This document shows positions 12,101 through 24,980 of a DNA stretch of 64,000 nucleotides, one piece after another (positions within the stretch are counted from its first letter, which is position 1; the number at the start of each line of letters is the position of its first letter). The stretch lies in the NCBI RefSeq assembly GCF_029227915.1, contig NC_079886.1:27196501-27260500 (forward strand), written 5' to 3'. The notes under the pieces are model-generated. The model saw only the letters and a program-made list of their open reading frames with translations. It was not told where the DNA came from and did not search any database. The DNA is from Hydractinia symbiolongicarpus. Its lineage: Eukaryota > Cnidaria > Hydrozoa > Anthoathecata > Hydractiniidae. A program made the translations under genes and the position numbers.

Positions 12101-13412
12101 GGAAATGAGTTTACTCCCTGGGTACTTTCTTTGTATACATTCGACTATACGGCCAAGCCCGGGATTTACGGGAAATCGCGGGTTTTCGTTTGCCGGCGAT
12201 TAAACTTCTTTTATTCAGCGTCTCATTGAAAACGAAATTATTTTTGAAAACTACAAATCTCATACGTTTTAGTGGTGAAAATATAATTTAAAGAGTCGTT
12301 CGGGAAATGAGTTTACTCCATGCGGACTTTCTTTGTATACTTTTGACTATACGGGCCGGGTCCGGGATTTACAGGAAATCGCGAATTTCTGTTTGCCGGA
12401 GATTAAACTCCTTTTATTCAGCGTCTCATCAAGAATGAAATCGTTTTTGAAAACTACAAGTCTTATGCGTTTTAGTGGTAAAAAATTAATTTAAAAAATT
12501 GTTCGGGAAATGAGTTTACTCCCAGTTTACTTTCTTTGTATACATTCGACTATACGGCCAAGCCCGGGATTTACGGGAAATCGCGGGTTTTCGTTTGCCG
12601 GCGATTAAACTTCTTTTATTCAGCGTCTCATCAAGAATGAAATCGTTTTTGAAAACTACAAGTCTTATGCGTTTTAGTGGTAAAAAATTAATTTAAAAAA
12701 TTGTTCGGGAAATGAGTTTACTCCCTGCGTACTTTCTTTGTATACTTTTTACTATACGGGCCGAGTCTGGGATTTACGGGAAATCGCGGTTTTCGTTTGC
12801 CGGAGATTAAACTTCTTTTATTCAGCGTCTCATTGAAAACGAAATTATTTTTGAAAACTACAAATCTCATGCGTTTTAGTGGTGAAAATATAATTTAAAG
12901 AATCGTTCGGGAAATGAGTTTACTCCCTGCGTACTTTCTTTGTATACTTTTGACTATACGGGCCGGGTCCGGGATTTACAGGAAATCGCGGGTTTTCGTT
13001 TGCCGGAGATTAAACTCCTTTTATTCAGCGTCTCATCAAGAATGAAATCGTTTTTGAAAACTACAAGTCTTATGCGTTTTAGTGGTAAAAAATTAATTTA
13101 AAATATTGTTCGGGAAATGAGTTTACTCCCAGTTTACTTTCTTTGTATACATTCGACTATACGGCCAAGCCCGGGATTTACGGGAAATCGCGGGTTTTCG
13201 TTTGCCGGCGATTAAACTTCTTTTATTCAGCGTCTCATCAAGAATGAAATCGTTTTTGAAAACTACAAGTCTTATGCGTTTTAGTGGTAAAAAATTAATT
13301 TAAAAAATTGTTCGGGAAATGAGTTTACTCCCTGCGTACTTTCTTTGTATACTTTTTACTATACGGGCCGAGTCTGGGATTTACGGGAAATCGCGGTTTT
13401 CGTTTGCCGGAG

Positions 13413-14224
13413 ATTAAAGTCGTTTTATTCAGCGTCTCATCAAAAATGAAATCATTTTTGAAAACTACAAGTCTCATGCGTTTTAGTGGTGAAAAAATAA
13501 TTTAAAGAATCGTTCGGGAAATGAGTTTACTCCCTGGGTACTTTCTTTGTATACATTCGACTATACGGGCCAAGCCCGGGATTTACGGAAAATCGCTGGT
13601 TTTCGTTTGCCGGCGATTATACTTCTTTTATTCAGCGTCTCATCAAAAATGAAATCATTTTTGAAAACTACAAGTATCATGCGTTTTAGTGGTGAAAATA
13701 TAATTTAAAGAATCGTTCGGGAAATGAGTTTACTTCCTGAGTACTTTCTTTGTACACTTTTGACTATACGGGCCGGGTCCGGGATTTAGGGGAAATCGCG
13801 GGTTTTCGTTTGCCGGAGATTAAAGTCGTTTTATTCAGCGTCTCATCAAAAATGAAATCATTTTTGAAAACTACAAGTCTCATGCGTTTTAGTGGTGAAA
13901 AAATAATTTAAAGAATCGTTCGGGAAATGAGTTTACTCCCTGGGTACTTTCTTTGTATACATTCGACTATACGGGCCAAGCCCGGGATTTACGGAAAATC
14001 GCTGGTTTTCGTTTGCCGGCGATTATACTTCTTTTATTCAGCGTCTCATCAAAAATGAAATCATTTTTGAAAACTACAAGTCTCATGCGTTTTAGTGGTG
14101 AAAATATAATTTAAAGAATCGTTCGGGAAATGAGTTTACTTCCTGAGTACTTTCTTTGTACACTTTTGACTATACGGGCCGGATCCGGGATTTACGGGAA
14201 ATCGCGGGTTTTCGTTTGCCGGAG
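13413..14224 (+). repeat. 406-bp dimer HOR, two copies
   Basis: The motif ATTAAAGTCGTTTTATTC begins at 13,413 and 13,819, exactly 406 bp apart, and the intervening monomers repeat the unusual CGATTATACTTC, TTACTTCCTGAGTAC and TTGTACACTTTTGAC variants. A GGATCCGGG change late in the second copy distinguishes the two. Confidence 0.85.
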
Positions 14225-15842
14225 ATTAAACTCCTTTTATTCAACGTCTCATCAAAAATGAAATCGTTTTTGAAAACAACAAGTTTTATGCGTTTTAGTG
14301 GTAAAAAATTAATTTAAAAAATCGTTCGGGAAATGAGTTTACTCCCAGTTTACTTTCTTTGTATACATTCGACTATACGGCCAAGCCCGGGATTTACGGG
14401 AAATCGCGGGTTTTCGTTTGCCGGCGATTAAACTTCTTTTATTCAGCGTCTCATTGAAAACGAAATTATTTTTGAAAACTACAAATCTCATGCGTTTTAG
14501 TGGTGAAAATATAATTTAAAGAATCGTTCGGGAAATGAGTTTACTCCCTGCGTACTTTCTTTGTATACTTTTGACTATACGGGCCGGGTCCGGGATTTAC
14601 AGGAAATCGCGAGTTTTCGTTTGCCGGAGATTAAACTCCTTTTATTCAGCGTCTCATCAAGAATGAAATCGTTTTTGAAAACTACAAGTCTTATGCGTTT
14701 TAGTGGTAAAAAATTAATTTAAAAAATTGTTCGGGAAATGAGTTTACTCCCAGTTTACTTTCTTTGTATACATTCGACTATACGGCCAAGCCCGGGATTT
14801 ACGGGAAATCGCGGGTTTTCGTTTGCCGGCGATTAAACTTCTTTTATTCAGCGTCTCATCAAGAATGAAATCGTTTTTGAAAACTACAAGTCTTATGCGT
14901 TTTAGTGGTAAAAAATTAATTTAAAAAATTGTTCGGGAAATGAGTTTACTCCCTGCGTACTTTCTTTGTATACTTTTTACTATACGGGCCGAGTCTGGGA
15001 TTTACGGGAAATCGCGGTTTTCGTTTGCCGGAGATTAAACTTCTTTTATTCAGCGTCTCATTGAAAACGAAATTATTTTTGAAAACTACAAATCTCATGC
15101 GTTTTAGTGGTGAAAATATAATTTAAAGAATCGTTCGGGAAATGAGTTTACTCCCTGCGTACTTTCTTTGTATACTTTTGACTATACGGGCCGGGTCCGG
15201 GATTTACAGGAAATCGCGGGTTTTCGTTTGCCGGAGATTAAACTCCTTTTATTCAGCGTCTCATCAAGAATGAAATCGTTTTTGAAAACTACAAGTCTTA
15301 TGCGTTTTAGTGGTAAAAAATTAATTTAAAATATTGTTCGGGAAATGAGTTTACTCCCAGTTTACTTTCTTTGTATACATTCGACTATACGGCCAAGCCC
15401 GGGATTTACGGGAAATCGCGGGTTTTCGTTTGCCGGCGATTAAACTTCTTTTATTCAGCGTCTCATCAAGAATGAAATCGTTTTTGAAAACTACAAGTCT
15501 TATGCGTTTTAGTGGTAAAAAATTAATTTAAAAAATTGTTCGGGAAATGAGTTTACTCCCTGCGTACTTTCTTTGTATACTTTTTACTATACGGGCCGAG
15601 TCTGGGATTTACGGGAAATCGCGGTTTTCGTTTGCCGGAGATTAAACTCCTTTTATTCAGCGTCTCATCAAGAATGAAATCGTTTTTGAAAACTACAAGT
15701 CTTATGCGTTTTAGTGGTAAGAAATTAATTTAAAAAATTGTTCGGGAAATGAGTTTACTCCCTGGGTACTTTCTTTGTATACATTCGACTATACGGCCAA
15801 GCCCGGGATTTACGGGAAATCGCGGGTTTTCGTTTGCCGGCG

Positions 15843-17060
15843 ATTAAACTTCTTTTATTCAGCGTCTCATTGAAAACGAAATTATTTTTGAAAACTACAA
15901 ATCTCATGCGTTTTAGTGGTGAAAATATAATTTAAAGAATGGTTCGGGAAATGAGTTCACTCCCTGCGTACTTTCTTTGTATACTTTTGACTATACGAGC
16001 CGGGTCCGGGATTTACGGGAAATCGCGGGTTTTCGTTTGCCGGAGATTAAACTCCTTTTATTCAGCGTCTCATCAAGAATGAAATCGTTTTTGAAAACTA
16101 CAAGTCTTATGCGTTTTAGTGGTAAAAAATTAATTTAAAAAATTGATCGGGAAATGAGTTTACTCCCTGGGTACTTTCTTTGTATACATTTGACTAAACG
16201 GGCCAAGCCCGGGATTTTTTGGAAATCGCCGGTTTTCGTTTGCCGGCGATTAAACTTCTTTTATTCAGCGTCTCATCAAAAATGAAATCATTTTTGAAAA
16301 CTAAAATTCTCATGCGTTTTAGTGGTGAAAATATAATTTAAAGAATCGTTCGGGAAATGAGTTTACTCCCTGCGTACTTTCTTTGTATACTTTTGACTAT
16401 ACGGGCCGGGTCCGGGATTTAGGGGAAATCGCGGGTTTTCGTTTGCCGGAGATTAAAGTCGTTTTATTCAGCGTCTCATCAAAAATGAAATCATTTTTGA
16501 AAACTACAAATCTCATGCGTTTTAGTGGTGAAAATATAATTTAAAGAATCGTTCGGGAAATGAGTTCACTCCCTGCGTACTTTCTTTGTATACTTTTGAC
16601 TATACGAGCCGGGTCCGGGATTTACGGGAAATCGCGGGTTTTCGTTTGCCGGAGATTAAACTCCTTTTATTCAGCGTCTCATCAAGAATGAAATCGTTTT
16701 TGAAAACTACAAGTCTTATGCGTTTTAGTGGTAAAAAATTAATTTAAAAAATTGATCGGGAAATGAGTTTACTCCCTGGGTACTTTCTTTGTATACATTT
16801 GACTAAACGGGCCAAGCCCGGGATTTACCGGAAATCGCCGGTTTTCGTTTGCCGGCGATTAAACTTCTTTTATTCAGCGTCTCATCAAAAATGAAATCAT
16901 TTTTGAAAACTAAAATTCTCATGCGTTTTAGTGGTGAAAATATAATTTAAAGAATTGTTCGGGAAATGAGTTTACTCCCTGCGTACTTTCTTTGTATACT
17001 TTTGACTATACGGGCCGGGTCCGGGATTTAGGGGAAATCGCGGGTTTTCGTTTGCCGGAG
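15843..17060 (+). repeat. 609-bp trimer HOR, two copies
   Basis: GAGTTCACTCC (15,953 and 16,562) and ATTAAAGTCG (16,452 and 17,061) both recur at exactly 609 bp (3 x 203). Shared private variants include TATACGAGCC, AATTGATCGGG and ACTAAAATTCTC. One copy has GATTTTTTGGAAATCGCC where the other has GATTTACCGGAAATCGCC. Confidence 0.85.
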
Positions 17061-17100
17061 ATTAAAGTCGTTTTATTCAGCGTCTCATCAAAAATGAAAT

Positions 17101-20100
17101 CATTTTTGAAAACTACAAGTCTCATGCGTTTTAGTGGTGAAAAAATAATTTAAAGAATCGTTCGGGAAATGAGTTTACTCTCTGCGTACTTTCTTTGTAT
17201 ACCTTTGACTATACGGGCCGAGTCTGGGATTTACGGGAAATCACGGGTTTTCGTTTGCCGGAGATTAAACTCCTTTTATTCAGCGTCTCATCAAGAATGA
17301 AATCGTTTTTGAAAACTACAAGTCTTTTGGGTTTTAGTGGTAAAAAATTAATTTAAAAAATCGTTCGGGAAATGACTTTACTCCCAGTTTACTTTCTTTG
17401 TATACATTCGACTATACGGGTCAAGCCCGAGATTTACGGGAACTCCCGGGTTTTCGTTTGCCGGCGATTAAACTCCTTTTATTCAGCGTCTCCTCAAAAA
17501 TGAAATCATTTTTAAAAACTACAAGTCTCATGCGTTTTAGTGGTGAAAAAATAATTTAAAAAATCGTTTGGAAAATGAGTTTACTCCCTGGGTACTTTCT
17601 TTGTATACATTTGAGTGTGCGGGCCGAGTCCGGGATATACGGGAAATCGCGGGTTTTCGTTTGCCGGCGATTAAACTCCTTTTATTCAGCGTCTCATCAA
17701 AAATGAAATCAGTTTTGAAAACTACAAGTCTCATGCGTTTTAGTGGTGAAAAAATAATTTAAAGAATCGTTCGGGAAATGAGTTTACTCCCTGCGTACTT
17801 TCTTTGTATACTTTTGACTATACGGGCCGAGTCTGGGATTTACGGGAAATCGCGGGTTTTCGTTTGCCGGCCATTAAACTCCTTTTATTCAGCGTCTTAT
17901 CAAAAATGAAATCATTTTTGAAAACTACAAGTCTCATGCGTCTTAGTGGTGAAAAAATAATTAAAAAATCGTTCGGGAAATGCGTTTACTCCCTGGGTAC
18001 TATCTTTGTATACATTCGACTATACGGGCCAAGCCCGGGATTTACGGGATATTGCGGGTTTTCGTTTGCCCGTGATTAAACTTCTTTTATTCTGCGTCTC
18101 ATCAAAAATGAAATCATTTTTGAAAACTACATGTCTCATGCGTTTTAGTGGTGAAAAATAATTTAAAGAATCGTTCAGGAAATGAGTTTACTCCCTGCGT
18201 ACTTTTTTTGTATACTTTTGACTATACGGGCCGGTTTCGGGATTTAGGGGAAATCGCGGGTTTTCGTTTGCCAGAGTTTATACTTCTTTTATTCAGCGTC
18301 TCATCAAAAATGAAATCATTTTTAAAAACTACAAGTCTCATGCGTTTTAGTGGTGAAAAAATAATTTAAAGAATCTTTTGGGAAATGAGTTTACTCCCTG
18401 CGTTATTTTTTTGTATACTTTTGACTATACGGGCCGGGTCCGGGATTTACGGGAAATCGCGGTTTTCGTTTGCCGGCGATTAAACTTCTTTTATTCAGCG
18501 TCTTATCAAAAATGAAATCATTTTTGAAAACTACAAGTCTCATGCGTCTTAGTGGTGAAAAAATAATTTAAAAAATCGTTCGGGAAATGCGTTTACTCCC
18601 TGGGTACTATCTTTGTATACATTCGACTGTACGGGCCAAGCCCGGGATTTACGGGATATCGCGGGTTTTCGTTTGCCCGTGATTAAACTTCTTTTATTCA
18701 GCGTCTCATCAAAAATGAAATCATTTTTGAAAACTACATGTCTCATGCGTTTTAGTGGTGAAAAATAATTTAAAGAATCGTTCGGGAAATGAGTTTACTC
18801 CCTGGGTACTTTTTTTGTATACTTTTGACTATACGGGCTGGTTTCGGGATTTAGGGGAAATCGCGGGTTTTCGTTTGCCGGAGTTTATACTTCTTTTATT
18901 CAGCGTCTCATCAAAAATGAAATCATTTTTGAAAACTACAAGTCTCATGCGTTTTAGTGGTGAAAAAATAATTTAAAGAATCTTTTGGGAAATGAGTTTA
19001 CTCCCTGGGTACTTTCTTTGTATACATTCGACTATACGGGCCAAGCCCGGGATTTACGGGAAATCGCGGTTTTCGTTTGCCGGCGATTAAACTTCTTTTA
19101 TTCAGCGTCTTATCAAAAATGAAATCAATTTTGAAAACTACAAGTCTCATGCGTTTTAGTGGTGAAAAATAATTTAAAGAATCGTTCAGGAAATGAGTTT
19201 ACTCCCTGCGTACTTTTTTTGTATACTTTTGACTATACGGGCCGGTTTCGGGATTTAGGGGAAATCGCAGGTTTTCGTTTGCCGGAGTTTATACTTCTTT
19301 TATTCAGCGTCTCATCAAAAATGAAATCATTTTTGAAAACTACAAGTCTCATGCGTTTTAGTGGTGAAAAAATAATTTAAAGAATCTTTTGGGAAATGAG
19401 TTTACTCCCTGCGTTATTTTTTTGTATACTTTTGACTATACGGGCCGGGTCCGGGATTTACGGGAAATCGCGGTTTTCGTTTGCCGGCGATTAAACTTCT
19501 TTTATTCAGCGTCTTATCAAAAATGAAATCATTTTTGAAAACTGCAAGTCTCATGCGTCTTAGTGGTGAAAAATAATTTAAAAAATCGTTCGGGAAATGC
19601 GTTTACTCCCTGGGTACTATCTTTGTATACATTCGACTATACGGGCCAAGCCCGGGATTTACGGGATATCGCGGGTTTTCGTTTGCCCGTGATTAAACTT
19701 CTTTTATTCAGCGTCTCATCAAAAATGAAATCATTTTTGAAAACTACATGTCTCATGCGTTTTAGTGGTGAAAAATAATTTAAAGAATCGTTCAGGAAAT
19801 GAGTTTACTCCCTGGGTACTTTTTTTGTATACTTTTGACTATACGGGTGGTTTCGGGATTTAGGGGAAATCGCGGGTTTTCGTTTGCCGGAGTTTATACT
19901 TCTTTTATTCAGCGTCTCATCAAAAATGAAATCATTTTTGAAAACTACAAGTCTCATGCGTTTTAGTGGTGAAAAAATAATTTAAAGAATCTTTTGGGAA
20001 ATGAGTTTACTCCCTGGGTACTTTCTTTGTATACATTCGACTATACGGGCCAAGCCCGGGATTTACAGGAAATCGCGGTTTTCGTTTGCCGGCGATTAAA

Positions 20101-21106
20101 CTTCTTTTATTCAGCGTCTTATCAAAAATGAAATCAATTTTGAAAACTACAAGTCTCATGCCTTTTAGTGGTGAAAATATAATTTATAGAATCGTTCGGG
20201 AAATGAGTTTACTTCCTGAGTACTTTCTTTGTATACTTTTGACTATACGGGCCGGGTCCGGGATTTACGGGAAATCGCGGGTTTTCGTTTGCCGGCGATT
20301 AAACTTCTTTATTCAGCGTCTCATCAAAAACGAAATTATTTTTGAAAACTACAAGTCTCATGCGTTTTAGTGGTGAAAAATAATTTAAAGAATCGTTCGG
20401 GAAATGAGTTTACTCCCTGCGTACTATCTTTGTATACATTCGACTATACGGGCCAAGCCCGGGATTTACGGGATATCGCGGGTTTTCGTTTGCCCGTGAT
20501 TAAACTTCTTTTATCCAGCGTCTCATCAAAAATGAAATCATTTTTGAAAACTACATGTCTCATGCGTTTTAGTGGTGAAAAATAATTTAAAGAATTGTTC
20601 AGGAAATGAGTTTACTCCCTGCGTACTTTTTTTGTATACTTTTGACTATACCGGCCGGTTTCGGGATTTAGGGGAAATCGCGGGTTTTCGTTTGCCGGAG
20701 TTTATACTTCTTTTATTCAGGGTCTCATCAAAAATGAAATCATTTTTGAAAACTACAAGTCTCATGCGTTTTAGTGGTGAAAAAATAATTTAAAGAATCT
20801 TTTGGGAAATGAGTTTACTCCCTGGGTACTTTCTTTGTATACATTCGACTATACGGGCCAAGCCCGGGATTTACGGGAAATCGCGGTTTTCGTTTGCCGG
20901 CGATTAAACTTCTTTTATTCAGCGTCTTATCAAAAATGAAATCAATTTTGAAAACTACAAGTCTCATGCCTTTTAGTGGTGAAAATATAATTTATAGAAT
21001 CGTTCGGGAAATGAGTTTACTCCCTGCGTACTTTCTTTGTATACTTTTGACTATACGGGCCGGGTCCGGGATTTAGGGGAAATCGCGGGTTTTCGTTTGC
21101 CGGAGA
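17101..21106 (+). repeat. Middle domain, third part: ~1,011-bp pentamer HOR
   Basis: A five-monomer unit at 18,148-19,158 is repeated from 19,159 to about 20,168 and partly again to 21,000. Diagnostic variants are GGTTTCGGGATTTAGGGG, GAGTTTATACTTC, GCGTTATTTTTTTG, GGGTACTATCTTTG and TTGCCCGTGATTAAAC. The start (about 17,260-17,760) resembles the monomers near 21,920-22,420 at an offset of about 4,658. No gene is present. Confidence 0.8.
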
Positions 21107-22740
21107 TTAAACTCCTTTTATTCAGCGTCTCATCAAAAATGAAATCATTTTTGAAAACTACAAGTCTCATGCGTTTTAGTGGTGAAAAACATAAATTAAA
21201 GAATCGTTCGGGAAATGAGTTTACTCCTTTGGTACTTTCTTTGTATACATTCGACTATACGGGCCAAGCCCGGGATTTACGGAAAATCGCGGGTTTTCGT
21301 TTGCCGGCGATTAAACTTCTTTTATGCAGCGTCTCATCAAAAATGAAATCATTTTTGAAAACTACAAGTCTCATGCGTTTTAGTGGTGAAAATATAATTT
21401 AAAGAATCGTTCGGGAAATGAGTTTACTTCCTGAGTACTTTCTTTGTATACTTTTGACTATACGGGCCGGGTCCGGGATTTACGGGAAATCGCAGGTTTT
21501 CGTTTGCCGGAGATTAAACTCCTTTGATTTAACGTCTCATCAAAAATGAAATCGTTTTTGAAAACAACAAGTTTTATGCGTTTTAGTGGTAAAAAATTAA
21601 TTTAAAAAATCGTTCGGGAAATGAGTTTACTCCCAGTTTACTTTCTTTGTATACATTCGACTATACGGCTCAAGCCCCGGACTATACGGGTCAAGCTTCC
21701 CGGGTTTTCGTTTGCCGGCGATTAAACTTCTTTATTCAGCGTCTCATCAAAAACGAAATTATTTTTGAAAACTACAAGTCTCATGCGTTTTAGTGGTGAA
21801 AAATAATTTAAAGAGTCGTTCGGGAAATGAGTTTACTCCCTGCGTACTTTCTTTGTATACTCTTGACTATACGGGCCGAGTCTGGGATTTACGGGAAATC
21901 GCGGGTTTTCGTTTACCGGAGATTAAACTCCTTTTATTCAGCGTCTCATCAAGAATGAAATCGTTTTTGAAAACTACAAGTCTTATGGGTTTTAGTGGTA
22001 AAAAATTAATTTGAAAAATCGTTCGGGAAATGAGTTTACTCCCAGTTTACTTTCTTTGTATACATTCGACTATACGGGTCAAGCCCGGGATTTACGGGAA
22101 CTCCCGGGTTTTCGTTTGCCGGCGATTAAACTCCTTTTATTCAGCGTCTCATCAAAAATGAAATCATTTTTGAAAACTACAAGTCTCATGCGTTTTAGTG
22201 GTGAAAAAATAATTTAAAAAATCGTTTGGAAAATGAGTTTACTCCCTGGGTACTTTCTTTGTATACATTCGAGTATACGGGCCGAGTCCGGGATATACGG
22301 GAAATCGCGGGTTTTCGGTTGCCGGCGATTAAACTCCTTTTATTCAGCGTCTCATCAAAAATGAAATCAGTTTTGAAAACTACAAGTCTCATGCGTTTTA
22401 GTAGTGAAAAAATAATTTAAAGAATCGTTCGGGAAATGAGTTTACTTTCTCAGTACTTTCTTTGTATACTTTTGACTATACGGGCCGAGTCCGGGATTTA
22501 CGGGAAATCGCGGGTTTTCGTTTGCTGGAGATTAAACTCCTTTTATTCAACGTCTCATCAAAAATGAAATCGTTTTTAAAAACAACAAGTTTTTTGCGTT
22601 TTAGTGGTAAAAAATTAATTTAAAAAATCGTTCGGGAAATGAGTTTACTCCCAGTTTTCATTTCTTTGTATACATTCGACTATACGGCTCAAGCCCGGGA
22701 CTATACGGGTCAAGCTTCCCGGGTTTTGGTTTGCCGGCGA
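21107..22740 (+). repeat. 11-monomer-scale HOR copy 1 (offset 2,240 bp)
   Basis: The block recurs at about 23,347-24,980. Shared private marks include GAAAAACATAAATTAAAG (about 21,184 and 23,425), TACTCCTTTGGTAC, and CCAGTTTTCATTTC (22,651 and 24,891). 2,240 is 11 monomers plus about 7 bp, the excess coming mostly from the longer 21-bp-duplication monomers. Confidence 0.85.
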
Positions 22741-24965
22741 TTAAACTTCTTTATTCAGCGTCTCATTAAAAACGAAATTATTTTTGAAAACAACAAGTCT
22801 CATGCGTTTTAGTGGTGAAAAATAATTTAAAGAATCGTTCGGGAAATGAGTTTACTCCCTGCGTACTTTCTTTGTATACTTTTGACAATACGGGCCGAGT
22901 CTGGGATTTACGGGAAATCGCGGGTTTTCGTTTGCCGGAGATTAAACTCCTTTTATTCAGCGTCTCATCAAGAATGAAATCGTTTTTGAAAACTACAAGT
23001 CTTATGGGTTTTAGTGGTAAAAAATTAATTTAAAAAATCGTTCGGGAAATGAGTTTACTCCCAGTTTACTTTCTTTGTATACATTCGACTATACGGGTCA
23101 AGCCCGGGATTTACGGGAACTCCCGGGTTTTCGTTTGCCGGCGATTAAACTCCTTTTATTCAGCGTCTCATCAAAAATGAAATCATTTTTGAAAACTACA
23201 AGTCTCATGCGTTTTAGTGGTGAAAAAATAATTTAAAAAATCGTTTGGAAAATGAGTTTACTCCCTGGGTACTTTCTTTGTATACATTCGAGTATACGGG
23301 CCGAGTCCGGGATATACGGGAAATCGCGGGTTTTCGTTTGCCGGCGATTAAACTCCTTTTATTCAGCGTCTCATCAAAAATGAAATCATTTTTGAAAACT
23401 ACAAGTCTCATGCGTTTTAGTGGTGAAAAACATAAATTAAAGAATCGTTCGGGAAATGAGTTTACTCCTTTGGTACTTTCTTTGTATACATTCGACTATA
23501 CGGGCCAAGCCCGGGATTTACGGAAAATCGCGGGTTTTCGTTTGCCGGCGATTAAACTTCTTTTATTCCGCGTCTCATCAAAAATGAAATCATTTTTGAA
23601 AACTACAAGTCTCATGCGTTTTAGTGGTGAAAATATAATTTAAAGAATCGTTCGGGAAATGAGTTTACTTCCTGAGTACTTTCTTTGTATACTTTTGACT
23701 ATACGGGCCGGGTCCGGGATTTACGGGAAATCGCGGGTTTTCGTTTGCCGGAGATTAAACTCCTTTTATTTAACGTCTCATCAAAAATGAAATCGTTTTT
23801 GAAAACAACAAGTTTTATGCGTTTTAGTGGTAAAAAATTAATTTAAAAAATCGTTCGGGAAATGAGTTTACTCCCAGTTTACTTTCTTTGTATACATTCG
23901 ACTATACGGCTCAAGCCCCGGACTATACGGGTCAAGCTTCCCGGGTTTTCGTTTGCCGGCGATTAAACTTCTTTATTCAGCGTCTCATCAAAAACGAAAT
24001 TATTTTTGAAAACTACAAGTCTCATGCGTTTTAGTGGTGAAAAATAATTTAAAGAATCGTTCGGGAAATGAGTTTACTCCCTGCGTACTTTCTTTGTATA
24101 CTCTTGACTATACGGGCCGAGTCTGGGATTTACGGGAAATCGCGGGTTTCGTTTGCCGGAGATTAAGCTCCTTTTATTCAGCGTCTCATCAAGAATGAAA
24201 TCGTTTTTGAAAACTACAAGTCTTATGGGTTTTAGTGGTAAAAAATTAATTTGAAAAATCGTTCGGGAAATGAGTTTACTCCAAGTTTACTTTCTTTGTA
24301 TACATTCGACTATACGGGTCAAGCCCGGGATTTACGAGAACTCCCGGGTTTTCGTTTGCCGGCGATTAAACTCCTTTTATTCAGCGTCTCATCAAAAATG
24401 AAATCATTTTTGAAAACTACAAGTCGCATGCGTTTTAGTTGTGAAAAAATAATTTAAAAAATCGTTTGGAAAATGAGTTTACTCCCTGGGTACCTTCTTT
24501 GTATACATTCGAGTATACGGGCCGAGTCCGGGATATACGGGAAATCGCGGGTTTTCGTTTGCCGGCGATTAAACTCCTTTTATTCAGCGTCTCATCAAAA
24601 ATGAAATCAGTTTTGAAAACTACAAGTCTCATGCGTTTTAGTAGTGAAAAAATAATTTAAAGAATCGTTCGGGAAATGAGTTTACTTCCTGAGTACTTTC
24701 TTTGTATACTTTTGACTATACGGGCCGAGTCCGGGATTTACGGGAAATCGCGGGTTTTCGTTTGCCGCAGATTAAACTCCTTTTATTCAACGTCTCATCA
24801 AAAATGAAATCGTTTTTGAAAACAACAAGTTTTTTGCGTTTTAGTGGTAAAAAATTAATTTAAAAAATCGTTCGGGAAATGAGTTTACTCCCAGTTTTCA
24901 TTTCTTTGTATACATTCGACTATACGGCTCAAGCCCGGGACTATACGGGTCAAGCTTCCCGGGTT
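21660..24965 (+). repeat. Four more monomers with the 21-bp internal duplication
   Basis: The same variant occurs at 21,660/21,681, 22,679/22,700, 23,901/23,922 and 24,919/24,940. These copies share ACGGCTCAAGCCC in the first half, separating them from the 5.6-11.4 kb cluster. They are spaced by the local 1,019-1,222-bp and 2,240-bp repeats, so they spread with the higher-order unit. Confidence 0.85.
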
Positions 24966-24980
24966 TTCGTTTGCCGGCGA
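23347..24980 (+). repeat. 11-monomer-scale HOR copy 2 (offset 2,240 bp)
   Basis: Second copy of about 21,107-22,740, with small differences such as GGTACCTTCTTTG near 24,490 and AGTCGCATGCG near 24,423. The piece between the two copies (22,741-23,346) consists of ordinary monomers resembling those at 21,8-22.3 kb (about 1,019-bp offset). Confidence 0.83.

Larger units (their letters stand above)
4291..12429 (+). repeat. Middle domain, first part: subfamily with CTGCGTAC / GCCGGGTCC markers
   Basis: Monomer composition changes here: CTCCCTGCGTAC, GGGCCGGGTCCGGG and GTGAAAATATAATTT variants become common and persist to about 30.1 kb. Within this part lie a 1,953-bp duplication, two fold-back segments and six monomers with an internal 21-bp duplication. 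It holds no gene or unique sequence. Confidence 0.8.
12430..17100 (+). repeat. Middle domain, second part: nested 2-, 3- and 11-monomer repeats
   Basis: About 12,430-13,412 recurs at about 14,657-15,639 (offset 2,227). It includes the distinctive monomer TTTTTACTATACGGGCC with one G missing from the following GCGGTTTTCG. Between the copies is a 406-bp dimer, and downstream a 609-bp trimer. The element CATTGAAAACGAAATTATTT recurs near 12,226, 12,833, 14,453 and 15,060 with the same 607-bp and 2,227-bp spacings. No gene is present. Confidence 0.82.

Noticed and set aside
23214-23411. Recurrent 65-codon minus-strand open frames
   Set aside because: Same argument: they are the reverse reading of the same satellite segment, broken or restored by single-base monomer variants, with no independent support.
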